A stretch of 64,000 nt of DNA from Craterostigma plantagineum (Eukaryota; Streptophyta; Magnoliopsida; Lamiales; Linderniaceae), in assembly GCA_027422505.1 (NCBI GenBank), contig JAPQWV010001113.1, positions 1 through 64,000 of the forward strand, in the 5' to 3' direction. Numbering within the stretch: position 1 is the stretch's first letter; every line of letters starts with the position of its first letter. The position numbers and the translations under genes are program-made. The notes below the pieces were generated by a model. It was not told the DNA's origin, ran no database searches, and saw only the letters and a program-made list of their open reading frames with translations. Shown here piece by piece: positions 9,706 through 20,290 of this stretch.

Positions 9706-10965
9706 TCAGCCTGTGTGAAACAGCTCAGGGTAACGAATTCGCATTTCGTCCTCCCGTTCCCATGTGGCTTCTTCCGTGGATTGGTTTCGCCACAACACTT
9801 TTACTAAAGGAATGTCTTTGTTCCTAAGTCTTTTGGTCTCGTACATCAATATCTCCACCGGAGCCTCTTCGTAGCTTAGATCCGGTTTCAATTGTTGATG
9901 TAGAGATTCGTTTCCTAGAACGTGGTTCGGGTCAGCTATGTATTTTCGCAGTGTCGAGACGTGGAACACGTCATGCACTTGTGATAAAGACGCAGGCAGC
10001 TCCAGTTGGTATGCTACCTCGCCTACCCTCTTCAGTATCATAAATGGTCCTATATACCTAGGACTTAGCTTTCCTTTTTTCCCAAACCTCTTCACGCCCT
10101 TCATCGGTGATACTTTCACGAACATCATATCTCCCTCTTCAAATTCTAATGGTCGACGTCTTCGATCAGCGTAGCTTTTCTGTCGACTCTGTGCCGTTCG
10201 CATTCTTTCCCGTATGGTGGCAATGGCTTCCGTCATTTCTCGTACTATGTCAGGGCCTAACACTGCCCGTTCGCCAACCTCGTCCCAATGTACCGGGGAT
10301 CTGCACCTTCGCCCGTATAGCGCTTCATACGGTGCCATCCCAATGGTGACGTGGTAGCTATTGTTATATGAGAACTCGATCAGTGGGAGGTACTTACTCC
10401 AATTTCCTTTGAAATCGAGTACACACGCTCGGAGCATGTCCTCCAGGGTCTGAATGGTTCGCTCGGATTGACCGTCCGTCTGTGGATGGTAGGCGGTACT
10501 AAAAGATAGCTTCGTTCCCATCGCCTTTTGCCAGCTCGTCCAGAATTTCGACAGAAATCTGGAGTCGCGATCCGAGACAATTGAGGATGGAACGCCGTGC
10601 AGTCGCACTATTTCTTGGATATAGAGCTCAGCGTACCGTTCCATGGAAAACGTCGTGCTAATGGGTATGAAGTGGGCGGACTTGGTGAGTCTGTCGACAA
10701 TCACCCAAATCGCGTCGTGCCCCTTCGTGTTCCTCGGCAGTCCTACTACGAAATCCATGGTAATGTTATCCCATTTCCATTCCGGAATGGGTAACGGTTG
10801 TAGGGTTCCCGCCGGCCTTTGATGCTCGGCTTTTATCTGCTGGCACGTCAGGCACTGACTCACGAAAGTTGCGATGTCCTTTTTCATGCCTGGCCACCAG
10901 TAGTTCTTCTTTAATCCTCTGTACATCTTCGTTGCTCCTGGATGTACTGGTGTACGCGGTAGCAT
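9706..10965 (-). CDS. pol: E2 integrase and chromodomain (3' part of gag-pol)
   Basis: This 419-residue frame continues pol after a frameshift. It has the second half of the HHCC zinc-binding region ([11 protein letters not shown], about residue 40). The integrase core follows with Asp in TMDF (about 69), Asp in VSDRDSRF (about 130) and Glu in [13 protein letters not shown] (about 166). Next come a basic C-terminal region ([19 protein letters not shown]) and a chromodomain-like end ([11 protein letters not shown], then [14 protein letters not shown], about 350-415). Integrase inserts the DNA copy; chromodomains of this class are thought to steer insertion to heterochromatin. The open frame's first Met is not a real start: coding enters from the upstream frame near 10950, where one extra base is present. 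All catalytic residues are retained. Confidence 0.9.
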   Translation of the reverse strand: MLPRTPVHPGATKMYRGLKKNYWWPGMKKDIATFVSQCLTCQQIKAEHQRPAGTLQPLPIPEWKWDNITMDFVVGLPRNTKGHDAIWVIVDRLTKSAHFIPISTTFSMERYAELYIQEIVRLHGVPSSIVSDRDSRFLSKFWTSWQKAMGTKLSFSTAYHPQTDGQSERTIQTLEDMLRACVLDFKGNWSKYLPLIEFSYNNSYHVTIGMAPYEALYGRRCRSPVHWDEVGERAVLGPDIVREMTEAIATIRERMRTAQSRQKSYADRRRRPLEFEEGDMMFVKVSPMKGVKRFGKKGKLSPRYIGPFMILKRVGEVAYQLELPASLSQVHDVFHVSTLRKYIADPNHVLGNESLHQQLKPDLSYEEAPVEILMYETKRLRNKDIPLVKVLWRNQSTEEATWEREDEMRIRYPELFHTG

Positions 10966-13900
10966 GGGCTTCCGTCATTATCGTCCTTCTTAGCTCAGCG
11001 TTGTCTGGTACATACAACCGATCCTTGAAATACAGTCGTCCGTCTTCACGTACCATGAGGTCTCCGGTTGTTTGTTCCGGCTGTGCCTCCTTAATTTTTG
11101 CGTACAGTTCGTCTGTTCCTAGCGCTGTCTTAATTTGCTCCAGCAACGTTGGTTGCAAAGTTAAGGCTGCTAGCTGCGCCTCAACTTCGCCTAACCTTAC
11201 GACTTCGACTTCCAGCAGTTGCAGTTCTGCACTGACTGCTTTTCTGCTTAAGGCATCGGCTACTATGTTCGCCTTGCCTGGGTGGTAGTTGATTACGCAG
11301 TCATAATCCTTAACTAACTCTAACCACCTCCTCTGCCTCATATTCAACTCCTTTTGCGTAAAGAAGTACTTGAGGCTCTTGTGGTCGGTGTATATCTCAC
11401 ACCGTTCTCCGTAGAGGTAATGTCTCCATATCTTGAGAGCAAAGACCACTGCTGCCAGTTCTAAGTCGTGCGTCGGGTAGTTTTTCTCGTACTCTTTTAG
11501 TTGTCGAGAGGCGTATGCTACTACATTCCCGTTCTGCATTAGCACACACCCTAACCCATTCTTTGACGCATCACTATACACCGTAAACCCTCCAGTTCCC
11601 GATGGTATTGTGAGAACTGGGGCCGTCGTAAGCCTTTCTTTCAGCTCTTGGAAGCTCTGTTCGCATTCCGTGGTCCACTGAAATGGTGTATTCTTCCTGG
11701 TCAACCTCGTCAGTGTAGACGCTATCTTTGAGAAGTCCTTGATGAATTTCCTGCAATAACCCGCCAGACCGAGAAAACTTCGTACTTCCGTTACATTGGT
11801 CGGTCTGGGCCAGTTGCTGATGGCTTCTATCTTGTTCGGGTCTACGGAAATCCCTTCTCCTGATACTATATGCCCCAAGAAGGCGACTTGGTCGAGCCAA
11901 AATTCGCACTTCTTGAACTTGGCGTATAGTTGCTTGCCCCGTAGTATTCCTAGAACTGTTCTCAGGTGTTCTTCGTGCTCCTCCTTCGTCCGTGAGTAGA
12001 TTAGGATGTCATCAATGAAGACGATGACAAACCTATCTAGGTATGGCTTGAACACCCGGTTCATTAAGTCCATAAAAGCTGCGGGCGCATTAGTTAGCCC
12101 GAATGGCATCACCAGAAATTCGTAGTGGCCATAACGGGTACTAAAGGCCGTCTTCGGGACATCTTCCTTCCGGATCCTGAGTTGGTGATAGCCCGATCTT
12201 AAGTCGATCTTGGAGAAGACCGTTGCACCTTGCAGTTGATCGAACAGATCGTCTATCCTAGGGAGTGGGTATTTGTTCTTAATCGTTAACTTATTCAGCT
12301 CCCTGTAGTCTATGCATAATCGCATAGACCCATCTTTCTTCTTCACGAATAGCACCGGCGCTCCCCAGGGAGAGAAACTCGGCTGTATGAACTCCTTCTG
12401 CAGGAGTTCGTCGAGTTGGCCCTTTAACTCCTTCATCTCCGTCGGTGCTAGCCGATAGGGGGTTTTAGATACTGGTGCCGCTCCAGGTACCAGGTCTATA
12501 GCGAACTCTATTTCTCGCTCGGGTGGTAGTCCCGGTAGTTCCTCGGGGAATACATCAGGGAACTCCTTAACTACCGGCACTCCCTCGAGTTTCGGAGAGG
12601 GATCCTCCTCCGACTTGATAGCGAATACCAGATAGGCTTCGCACCCTGATCTGATCAGTCGTTGAGCTTTCAGCGCTGATATCCTAGGGATCATAATCCC
12701 CTTACTTGTCCCTACAAATTTAAGGGGTTCATCCCCGTCCATATTGAACATGACTATCTTGCGGTGGCAGTCTATGACGGCTCCGTACTTCGATAGCCAA
12801 TCCATTCCAAGGATCACTTCATAGTCATTCATGGGAATAACTATGAGGTCTATGGGTAGTTCCCTATCCTCGATTACTATTGGGCAATCCCGTAAAACTT
12901 GATTAGTTTGGGTGGGATCCCCGTTCGGAACCGTGACCCTAAACTCGCACTCAGCTCGGCGAGGCGTGACTCCTACTCTTGCGACATACTTAACGGATGC
13001 AAATGAGTGAGTCGCTCCCGAGTCGACTAGGATGCATGTGGGGGTTTTGTAGACGAGAAGGGTACCTGTCACCACTGCCGGGTTATTTTCCGCTTCCTCG
13101 GAGGTTATAGTGAAAACCCTGGCGGGTACCCGTGGTGGTGCTGCTTGGTTTCCGGTTTGGCTTCCGCATCCACCTTCCGGACATGCCCTCTGATAGTGGC
13201 CCGTCTTGCCACATTTGAAGCAGACGGCATTTTGGGAGTTGCAGGCTCCCATGTGCCTCCGTGCACACTTCGGGCATACGGGTAGGTCGAACTGGGGTCT
13301 ACCCTGGTTTGGGTTAAATTGTGGGGGTGGTCCTGGTCGATTTTGGAAGTTCGGTTTTCCACCTTTGGCCACGAACTGCCTCTTTGGGTTGCCTCCGCTC
13401 CCTTGCGGCCCTTGCACGAACTTGCGCTTTGCTTCTTGAGCGCGAGCAATCCTTGCCTCGGCTTGCTCCGCCACCAACGCTCTCTCAGCCACTTGGGCGT
13501 ACGTGGCTCCTTGTATTCCGGCCATACTCACGTCTCTGTACAGCTCGGGTTTCAGCCCTTCCATGAACCGCTCAATCTTGAGCGTGTCCGTACTGACCAT
13601 ATGAGCAGCGAACCTTGAGAGCTGCTCGAACTTCCTGATGTACTCCGCCACTGTCATTGCTCCTTGGCGGAGGTTGATGAACTCGTTCATCCTTTGGGCT
13701 CTGACTGGGGCGGTGTAATACTTCCCTCGGAAGATTTCCTTGAACCGATCCCAGCTCATCGTCAGAGGGTTTTCGATGGCTGAGACGGTTTCCCACCAGT
13801 GTCCGGCGCTCCCCCTTAGCAGGTAGGCAGCGCACATGACCTTTTCCGCCTCCGGGGTGCGGCTGTGCTGGAACATGTTCTCCAGCGTCCTCAGCCAATC

Positions 13901-14173
13901 CTCGGCGGATGTGGGGTCTACAGCATCCTCGAACAGTGGAGGATTTAGTTTCCTGAACCTCTCCCCGACCATCTCAATTCGTTCGGGTGGGGGAGGCAGA
14001 TTGGTTGATTGCCCACCAGCATTTTGTTGCTGGATCAGCTGTTGAATCTGGGCCGATTGTTGCCGGACCAGTTCGGTCAGTTGCAGGATGGTAGCATCCC
14101 GACTATCCGGAGGGTTGTTAGTGTCCCTACCCTGATCAGACTCCCTACTTCCTTCACCCCTAAGTCTAACCAT
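10766..14173 (-). CDS. pol: E2 gag-protease-reverse transcriptase-RNase H
   Basis: The 1135-residue frame begins MVRLRGEGS at 14173, chosen because E3 starts at the same place after a similar leader (TCAGGATAGG). Order: Gln-rich N-terminus; Retrotrans_gag domain (about 75-210, [20 protein letters not shown]); zinc knuckle [14 protein letters not shown] (about 317) preceded by [12 protein letters not shown]; protease active site [10 protein letters not shown] (about 384) and ILGMDWL; reverse transcriptase with [10 protein letters not shown] and catalytic FIDDIL (about 717); RNase H with YSDAS (about 865); then VADALSRK and an integrase linker. Gag and pol form a single frame, as usual in this lineage. 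The last about 60 residues (from about 10950) are out of frame after a one-base insertion. Apart from that the copy looks functional. Confidence 0.95.
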   Translation of the reverse strand: MVRLRGEGSRESDQGRDTNNPPDSRDATILQLTELVRQQSAQIQQLIQQQNAGGQSTNLPPPPERIEMVGERFRKLNPPLFEDAVDPTSAEDWLRTLENMFQHSRTPEAEKVMCAAYLLRGSAGHWWETVSAIENPLTMSWDRFKEIFRGKYYTAPVRAQRMNEFINLRQGAMTVAEYIRKFEQLSRFAAHMVSTDTLKIERFMEGLKPELYRDVSMAGIQGATYAQVAERALVAEQAEARIARAQEAKRKFVQGPQGSGGNPKRQFVAKGGKPNFQNRPGPPPQFNPNQGRPQFDLPVCPKCARRHMGACNSQNAVCFKCGKTGHYQRACPEGGCGSQTGNQAAPPRVPARVFTITSEEAENNPAVVTGTLLVYKTPTCILVDSGATHSFASVKYVARVGVTPRRAECEFRVTVPNGDPTQTNQVLRDCPIVIEDRELPIDLIVIPMNDYEVILGMDWLSKYGAVIDCHRKIVMFNMDGDEPLKFVGTSKGIMIPRISALKAQRLIRSGCEAYLVFAIKSEEDPSPKLEGVPVVKEFPDVFPEELPGLPPEREIEFAIDLVPGAAPVSKTPYRLAPTEMKELKGQLDELLQKEFIQPSFSPWGAPVLFVKKKDGSMRLCIDYRELNKLTIKNKYPLPRIDDLFDQLQGATVFSKIDLRSGYHQLRIRKEDVPKTAFSTRYGHYEFLVMPFGLTNAPAAFMDLMNRVFKPYLDRFVIVFIDDILIYSRTKEEHEEHLRTVLGILRGKQLYAKFKKCEFWLDQVAFLGHIVSGEGISVDPNKIEAISNWPRPTNVTEVRSFLGLAGYCRKFIKDFSKIASTLTRLTRKNTPFQWTTECEQSFQELKERLTTAPVLTIPSGTGGFTVYSDASKNGLGCVLMQNGNVVAYASRQLKEYEKNYPTHDLELAAVVFALKIWRHYLYGERCEIYTDHKSLKYFFTQKELNMRQRRWLELVKDYDCVINYHPGKANIVADALSRKAVSAELQLLEVEVVRLGEVEAQLAALTLQPTLLEQIKTALGTDELYAKIKEAQPEQTTGDLMVREDGRLYFKDRLYVPDNAELRRTIMTEAHATAYTSTSRSNEDVQRIKEELLVARHEKGHRNFRESVPDVPADKSRASKAGGNPTTVTHSGMEMG

Positions 14174-14314
14174 CTTCCCAACCTATCCTGATAATTCCTA
14201 GGGCCAATAAATTACACCATACAAGAAATTCACATAACATGGTACTTACGAGCAAGGCCGCTTCCGCGCTTTTGAGTGTGTGTGTATGGACAGTCTGCAG
14301 GACCTGTGACCGAA

Positions 14315-14326
14315 GCTCTGATACCA
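14315..14326 (-). other. E2 primer-binding site (tRNA-Met initiator)
   Basis: Minus strand TGGTATCAGAGC, three bases from the 5' LTR end at 14330. The leader between it and gag (about 140 bases) shares a TGTCCATACACACACA segment and GGAAGCGGCCTTGC with E3. Confidence 0.9.
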
Positions 14327-14677
14327 CTCTGTCAGGGCCCGTCGTCCCGCCCTCGTATTCCGTTCTAAATCTAAGTGTTAATGCTTTGTTATCGTGCGAG
14401 TACGTAAAAATGCGAATAAAATTTTTCATTTTCAACGTGCATGCGGAAGTCTTATACACATGTCAAAAGAATGTTCGTGATTCGTCTACATTTCATCGTA
14501 TCCCTATCTACACGATATACAAGCGCGTGTGTGTATGTGTGCAGCCAAAAGCTTCCTATGCGCCCGGCCTTCACAGGTCGTCATCCATACACACACTTCC
14601 ACCTCAAAAGCAGCCGGAAGCTTCAAAAGGGTCGGCCTCGCATAAAAAAACGGATCACGTACCGTGATCGTCGGTAC

Positions 14678-15486
14678 CTACAATACGTAACATAAAGAAT
14701 GAGCCACCGAGGCTCAGTAAGCAGAAATTATGCATGTATGCACGTGTCCTAACGATCGACAATCCACGTCGTCGTTTTCTAATGCTCGTACTCTCTTTCT
14801 CATTTTCTCGTTCTTTTTCTGGCACGTACTCATTTTTTTCTCATATTCTCACTTCATATGGGCCCTCGGCTTTCTTTCCCACTATGCGCCATTTCATAGA
14901 GATCTCATGTGTGGAGGTTCTCACACTAGAAGGTCACCCGAAGGAATCTTCCCTTACTCAGCGTAGCCTCCAAGTCCACGCGGACGCTTCTCACTGGTAG
15001 CTAACACCGAGGCCACTAACCGCGGAGGTCACCCGAAGGAATCTTCCCTCCCGATTAGTGCTTTACGCACTAGAAGGTCACCCGTAGGAATCTTCCCTTA
15101 CTCAGTGCGTGCCCCGGCCCGCATTCTCCAGGTTGCATCTCCCGCATACGGGGTATTCCCCCAGCCTCTTATACAGGCCTTATGGCTTCTTTTGCCATGG
15201 TCGCATAAGGGTAGCCGTGACTCTTCATTGAGTCGACACAAACGCCAATATCGGCGAGTATACATCGCACACAGGCGATCTTATGCACGCTCTTTCCTCG
15301 CGTCATACTTACTACTTATGCGTGCAAGTGCTCATAATATGCTCATGTGAATATGCAGATCAGGCTTATCATGCAAATAATATAATCTTATCTTAACATG
15401 CACGTTTCACGTAAAATACACGAGCACGTAAATTCACATCATCGGACGCAGGCAAGTTACGTACTGTAGTTGAAATTTCCACTTAC
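14678..15486 (-). other. E2 5' LTR candidate leader intron
   Basis: Minus strand ACTCCAG|GTAAGTGG at 15486, then TTTCAACTACAGTACGTAAC. The acceptor side reads TTCTGCTTACTGAGCCTCGG, then TATTGTAG|GTACC ending at 14678. The pair is 809 nt apart. CAG|GTAAGT is a perfect donor consensus, and CTTACTGAG fits a branch point. Use in vivo is inferred. Confidence 0.55.
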
Positions 15487-15659
15487 CTGGAGTCCGTAGA
15501 TTAGCAGTCACCGGACCCGTAAGTGTTCCTAAGTCCCGACCTTAGGCACGAAATATTGGTGTCAGTGCGTGCTATTTTATTTAATGGTTTGAGTATACAA
15601 ATCTTCAAGCCCTAAATGTACATCATGGGTCAAAATAGATTTCGGGTTGTATAGTTAAC

Positions 15660-16445
15660 TAAGTGTCGACATTTTACTTTGGTCTATCAGTATTGCATTC
15701 GACTTTTGTACTGAAAATGTCGATATGGATTTACCATGAAGCTCGACATCATTTGTCAAGGTAAATATTGGTATAATTTTATAAGGTAGGATCTCGACAT
15801 TTATACCTTAGGGTTTCGACATTTTGTGTTCACATTCATTCGATATTTATCTCGCCATTTGAAACATAAAATGTCGACATGAAATTCACCTCGACAGTTT
15901 ATGTTCGACCCGACATTTTATGCATGAACTCGACATTTGATGATTTAAAGATCTCGACATTATGATTGTAAAGATCTCGATATCATCTTAAAAGGATTCG
16001 ACATTTAATTCAATTAGGGTCTCGACATGGTTATGAAGTTCGACATTTTTAGCTATTTTATCTAGACGTTGCATCTCAATTTTATTATCGACATTTAATT
16101 AGACACTTTCATTCCTTTTCTCTCGACTTTTTACATCTATCATTCGACATTATCGTTGGAAATGTCGACATAAACTCTCACACGGGCTTCGACATTTATA
16201 AGATGTCGATATGTAGGTTACTTCGACATTTCATGCTCAGCCCGACATTTTCTCTCAATAGTAGGGCTCGACATTTTACTCGTCGCTTGAAACGAAAAAA
16301 GTCGACATGAGCTCGACATCTTTCCTTAACATCTCGACATCATTGTGTATGAACTCGACATTTTAGTAAAGCTCGACATTTCTATCTATCATTCGACATT
16401 TTGTCTTACGGCATTTGAGACGGAAAAGTCGACATTTATCATCGA
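15660..16445 (-). repeat. E2 5' LTR motif array: AATGTCGA
   Basis: Same array as 8105-8895 with a few substitutions (for example GTCGAGG to GTCAAGG). It lies upstream of the candidate splice donor, so it would be in the promoter or first exon. Confidence 0.85.
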
Positions 16446-17223
16446 CTTCAATCCCTAAACGTTCTTCATCCCTCGAAACTGGATTTTTTTAGCTCGTTCC
16501 TCCTAGCGTTCTAAGTTCTAAATCACACACAAAACTACTTAACTCCTTATTTGCTCATTCCGAAACCCTTAGTTCGAATTTAGGCTCGGTATTTTAGGGT
16601 TTCTCGTGGCTTTTCCAACCACTTGCCTTTAATGCCGATTAATGCTCTCAACTACCTCTAAAGTAAAGAATTAAGAGCTTAAGGAGGGGGTTACTTACCA
16701 ACTTCGAATTCTCAAGCTTCTTGGTTCGAATTTGGCTCGGCTTCTTCTCCTTTCCTTTTTCTTGCTTCGACTTCTTTTTGGTTTCTTCTTTCGTGGGTTT
16801 TCTTTTGAGGTTAAAGTGTATTGAGTTGTTTTTAGTTAGATATCTTCTATAGCTTTTGGTAGATAAGGCACAAAGTGGCGTGGGTTCTTACTTGTTTTAG
16901 GGGAGTTGTCTCCCAATTTGTTTTCTTGAAATTTTGGGCCTATTATTAAATTAGAGCCCAATAATAATTAAATTCCTAGCCCAACTCTCATTTGACCATC
17001 ATTAGCCATTTTTTTTTTCGAAAATCACTCACCTAATTTAGGGATCGTCATAGTACGTATTCATCGACACGTAATTGCACGTAATTCTCGTAATATTTCG
17101 CGTGCATAAAATCATAACATCACAAAAGCATATAGCCCATACGTAATTAACACAACAGCACATAAGTCATAGACGTAATTTATTGGCCGACCTAATTTTC
17201 AGGGACCGGGGTCCTACACTTTG

Positions 17224-19105
17224 AGCCCGTATATCGGCCAGGCACTATTAACGACACACCTTTAGTGGAACCCCCACTCGACGAGGCCGATGTACCAAGC
17301 TCTTCAAATGTCTCCACCTCACCCGACTCAGAATTACTAGAGGTCACTGAAGAACCTATCATAGTCAATGAGGAAGTCTCATCAGAATCGCTCAATCCGA
17401 GTGAAGAATCAGACTTACCTCAACCTAATGAACAACCTGAAATTCTTCGAAATCTCGGTCCACAAATGACTGATGCATCTACCTCAGCCCTGCCCCATGA
17501 GCGAAAGTGGACTCGACCACATCCAGTTGATCAGATTATTGGTGATCTTTCGAGTGGAGTAAGGACACGACATCAGCACAGTCTCTTCAGCTGCTTGTTA
17601 TGCCACAATGAGCCAAACAAGGTAGCAGACGCGCTTAAAGACTCGGATTGGGTGATAGCTATGCAAGATGAGATCAACCAATTCGAGCATCTTCAAGTGT
17701 GGACTTTAGTACCCGTCCACATTCGGGACGAAATGGGTGTTTAAGAATAAAAATAATGAAGATGGGGAAGTGATTCGGAACAAAGCAAGGCTGGTTGCAA
17801 ATGGATACAATCAACAGGAAGGCATTGACTACGACGAGACCTATGCTACTCTTGCCCGAATCGAATCCATCCGCCTTTCTTGGCCTATGCGGCTCACAAA
17901 GACTTCAAAGTCAATCAAATGGATGTTAAGGCCACCTTCCTCAACGGCGTGTTAAAGGAGGAAGTCTATGTCGCTCATGCAGAAGGTTTTGTTAATCAAG
18001 AACACTCCGATCACGTCTATCGATTGGACAAAGCTCTTTACGGACTAAAACAAGACCCACGTGCTTGGTACGATGTCCTGAGCGATTTCCTCGTGAAATA
18101 TGGGTTTATCCGCGGGACAATCGATACGACCCTCTTCATAAAATGGCAAGACAAGGACTTGTGATCGTCCAAGTTTATCTAGACAACATCATCTTCGGAT
18201 AAAAAATCTACGACTATGCAAGAGATTTGGGAATATGATGAAGAGCAAATTTGAAATGTATCCCATGGGAGAGATGCAATTCTTCTTGGGACTCCAAGTC
18301 AGGCAGCTTGATGATGGCATCTTCATAAGTCAGACTAAACACATCAAGGACATTCTGAAGAAGTTCCATCAAGATCAGAGCAAGCCTCTCGGCACTCCTA
18401 TGTCAACTAGTTGTAAGTTGGATGTCAATCCCATAGGAAAACCGGTCGACATCACACTCTATAGCAGCATCATCGGCTCTGTTCTCTATCTCACCTCAAG
18501 CCAGCCGGATATCATGTTTGCCACTTGCTTATATGCCCGTTTCCAAGCTAACCCTAAAGAATTCCACATGCTCGCAGTCAAATGAATCTTACGCTACCTC
18601 AAAGGCACCTCCACCCTAGGATTGTGGTATCATAAGGGTACGAACTTCAAATTAATGGGCTATACTGATGCTGATTATGCAGGTTGCCGAATGGACACGA
18701 AAAGCACATCCAGTGCCGCTCAATTTCTAGGCGAAAAGTTAGTCTGCTGGTCATCCAAAAAGCACAACTGCGTCTCAACATCGACGGCTGAGGCTGAATA
18801 TGTCGCGGCTGCCAGCTGTTGCTTGCCAATGCTATGAATGCGGAATCAACTTTGCGACTATGGGTACAATTTAAATAATATACCCATTTATAGCGATAGC
18901 CAAAGTGCCATTGTGATAACGTGCGATCCCGTTCATCACTCACGCACAAATCACATAGATATTAGATGTCATTTTACAAAAGATCACGTAGAAAAATGCA
19001 CGATTGATATTATTTCGTGAAAATGGAATATAATTTAGCTGACATTTTTACCAAGGCTTTGGATGAAAAACGGTTCCAATTCCTTCTCGGAAAATTAGGC
19101 ATCTA
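17224..19105 (+). pseudogene. C1 copia pol: reverse transcriptase and RNase H (broken)
   Basis: The sequence resumes in the Pro/Ser/Glu-rich linker before reverse transcriptase (PHPVDQIIGDLSSGVRTR near 17519, then ALKDSDWVIAMQDEINQFE). RT motifs follow in several frames: [20 protein letters not shown] (17785), [13 protein letters not shown] (17910), [19 protein letters not shown] (18018), and YLDNIIFG for the usual YVDDIIFG catalytic motif (about 18176). Next is FFLGLQVRQLDDGIFISQ. RNase H shows YTDADYAGC (18661) and STAEAEYVAAASC, ending in ADIFTKALDEKRFQFLLGKL near 19080. Stops at 18162, 18584 and 18835 and several frameshifts kill it. The catalytic motif change (VDD to LDN) also argues against activity. 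Confidence 0.9.
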
Positions 19106-19908
19106 ATATCTTCCGTAATCTATGATTTATGTGCTTTCACATGTTCTATGCTATGTGTTCTCTATACTTTAATGATATATCTTGCGTGAAATATTTTATT
19201 AGAAAATACAAAAATCTATTAAAAATCCAAAAATATTATACATATAAGTATAATATTAGGGGAATGACGATATCTTTAGGATGCTCGATCTAAGTCATGT
19301 ATGAAACTCCCTCACATGCGACTGATTAATTGCTTAATTTTGTCAAAATCAAGTCGCATCCTTGTATACAAAGTTCTTTTATAGACTCCACTAGACACAA
19401 AGCCACTTTATATGAGTGAGATTTCTAGCCTTTTATTTCTTTCAACGGATTTATTCTTGAGCGAGTCACACAGTCATTGCGTTAGAACGTTAGGAGGATG
19501 ATTAGGGCACTTAGAAAATTCCTCACTCGGCCAATTATATACTTTTCAAACCGTTAACGTAGTCTTTAGTCATCCATTTTGAGCCTTCTCCAAATTCCTT
19601 CTTCTTCATTTTAAAATCCTTTGAGCCTTCAACCGACAATCTAAAATTTTGGCGGGATGTTCAATCAAGAAAAGGAGGGGGAGAAAAACGAAAGGAAAAA
19701 GAAAAAGATGACGAAAGAAGGTGGAAAACGCACAAGTGGAATGCTCAACGCCCAAGGAAAAATAGATCAAAAGAACCTGCCTCTCAAAATCTTTAAGAAG
19801 AGGGCATTGATCTTGCTGTGAACTTCTCCATTGATAATCTCGTACACTCGTCAGAACGGCTGGAAAGAGGAGCACCATGAAGTGAACTTCTCCAACGATA
19901 ATCCGGTC
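19106..19908 (+). other. C1 region after pol, no gene
   Basis: About 800 bases of AT-rich sequence with no convincing frame. A purine tract AAAAGGAGGGGGAGAAAAA (about 19670-19688) could be the C1 polypurine tract, but no LTR matching 3369-3784 follows. An imperfect direct repeat GTGAACTTCTCCANNGATAAT occurs at about 19818 and 19882. The stretch ends at the C2 LTR; the pentamer beside that LTR is CGGTC. Confidence 0.4.
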
Positions 19909-20200
19909 TGTTAGGTAATCGATTGAAATTATACGATTTGAAGAACGATCGAAAACCTTTCTTTAGAGCGCGCGAGAGAGAAACTTTGTAGTGAGAGAAT
20001 GATTTCTGATTTGCTCTCTCTAGGATTGGATTTGCAAGCCTTTCGGATCAATTATAAAAAATTCTCTATTAATCACAATGTTTGTACATCTATTTATACC
20101 AAACATACTTGGTATAAATAACAAACTAAGTCCTAAACTAAGGACCCAATCTACGAAGACAGCGAATTAAATCAACGCACAACTAAACTGATATCCTACA
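19909..20200 (-). repeat. C2 3' LTR, 292 bp
   Basis: Plus strand starts TGTTAGGTAATCG and ends GATATCCTACA, giving TG...CA ends with imperfect inverted TGTTAGG/CCTACA. In element sense it carries TATAAATAGATG at about 20101-20090, a good TATA box, inside a 12-base perfect inverted repeat (see findings). No second copy is visible in the window. Confidence 0.65.
20091..20120. promoter_or_regulatory. C2 LTR: TATA box within a perfect inverted repeat
   Basis: Arms TATTTATACCAA (20091-20102) and TTGGTATAAATA (20109-20120) are exact reverse complements around a 6-base loop. A TATAAATA box is therefore present on both strands. The minus-strand copy is correctly placed for the element's own promoter. 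Confidence 0.6.
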
Positions 20201-20290
20201 TTCTGCCTTTGTGCTTGATTCCTCTTTCGTGCTGTCTGTCCTCGTCGGGCATAGTACGATCTGCACAAGCCCAGCGCATGCTCAAAATTC

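Larger units (their letters stand above)
6785..17218 (-). mobile_element. E2: near-intact chromovirus (Tekay/Del type), minus strand
   Basis: A complete LTR retrotransposon of about 10.4 kb flanked by the 5-bp TSD CTTTG (6780-6784 and 17219-17223). In element order: 5' LTR (17218-14330), primer site (14326-14315), leader, gag-pol (14173-9706), polypurine tract (9683-9669), 3' LTR (9668-6785). The LTRs differ at about 17 positions by eye over 2.9 kb, so the insertion is young. The gag-pol order ends with a chromodomain, and the long LTRs fit the Tekay/Del lineage. One frameshift in integrase separates the two long open frames. It sits within C1 exactly at a pre-existing deletion junction. Confidence 0.95.
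14330..17218 (-). repeat. E2 5' LTR, 2889 bp
   Basis: The active-promoter copy of the LTR. In element sense it starts TGTAGGACCCCGGTCC at 17218 and ends GGGCCCTGACA at 14330. In order: promoter region, AATGTCGA array (16445-15660), candidate donor (15486), tandem block of AGGTCACCCG units (about 15090-14930), acceptor (14678), conserved 15-mer GGATGACGACCTGTG (14586-14572), LTR end. No protein gene. Confidence 0.95.
3369..19908 (+). mobile_element. C1: old Ty1/copia element in pieces (SIRE-like gag)
   Basis: The plus strand carries, in copia order, an LTR remnant (3369-3784), a primer site, gag (3842-5428), the beginning of protease (6669-6784), then reverse transcriptase and RNase H (17224-19105). 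Protease body, integrase and the gag-pol linker are missing. The gaps are filled by a DNA transposon (5557-6668) and by chromovirus E2 (6785-17218). Stops and frameshifts occur throughout. The long gag with two zinc-knuckle regions and an acidic/coiled segment suggests the SIRE/Maximus lineage. The 3' side is lost or unrecognisable at 19908, where C2 starts. Confidence 0.8.

Noticed and set aside
10869..11288. Plus-strand open frames opposite E2 gag-pol (for example 139 codons)
   Set aside because: They mirror the well-supported minus-strand polyprotein and have no motifs.
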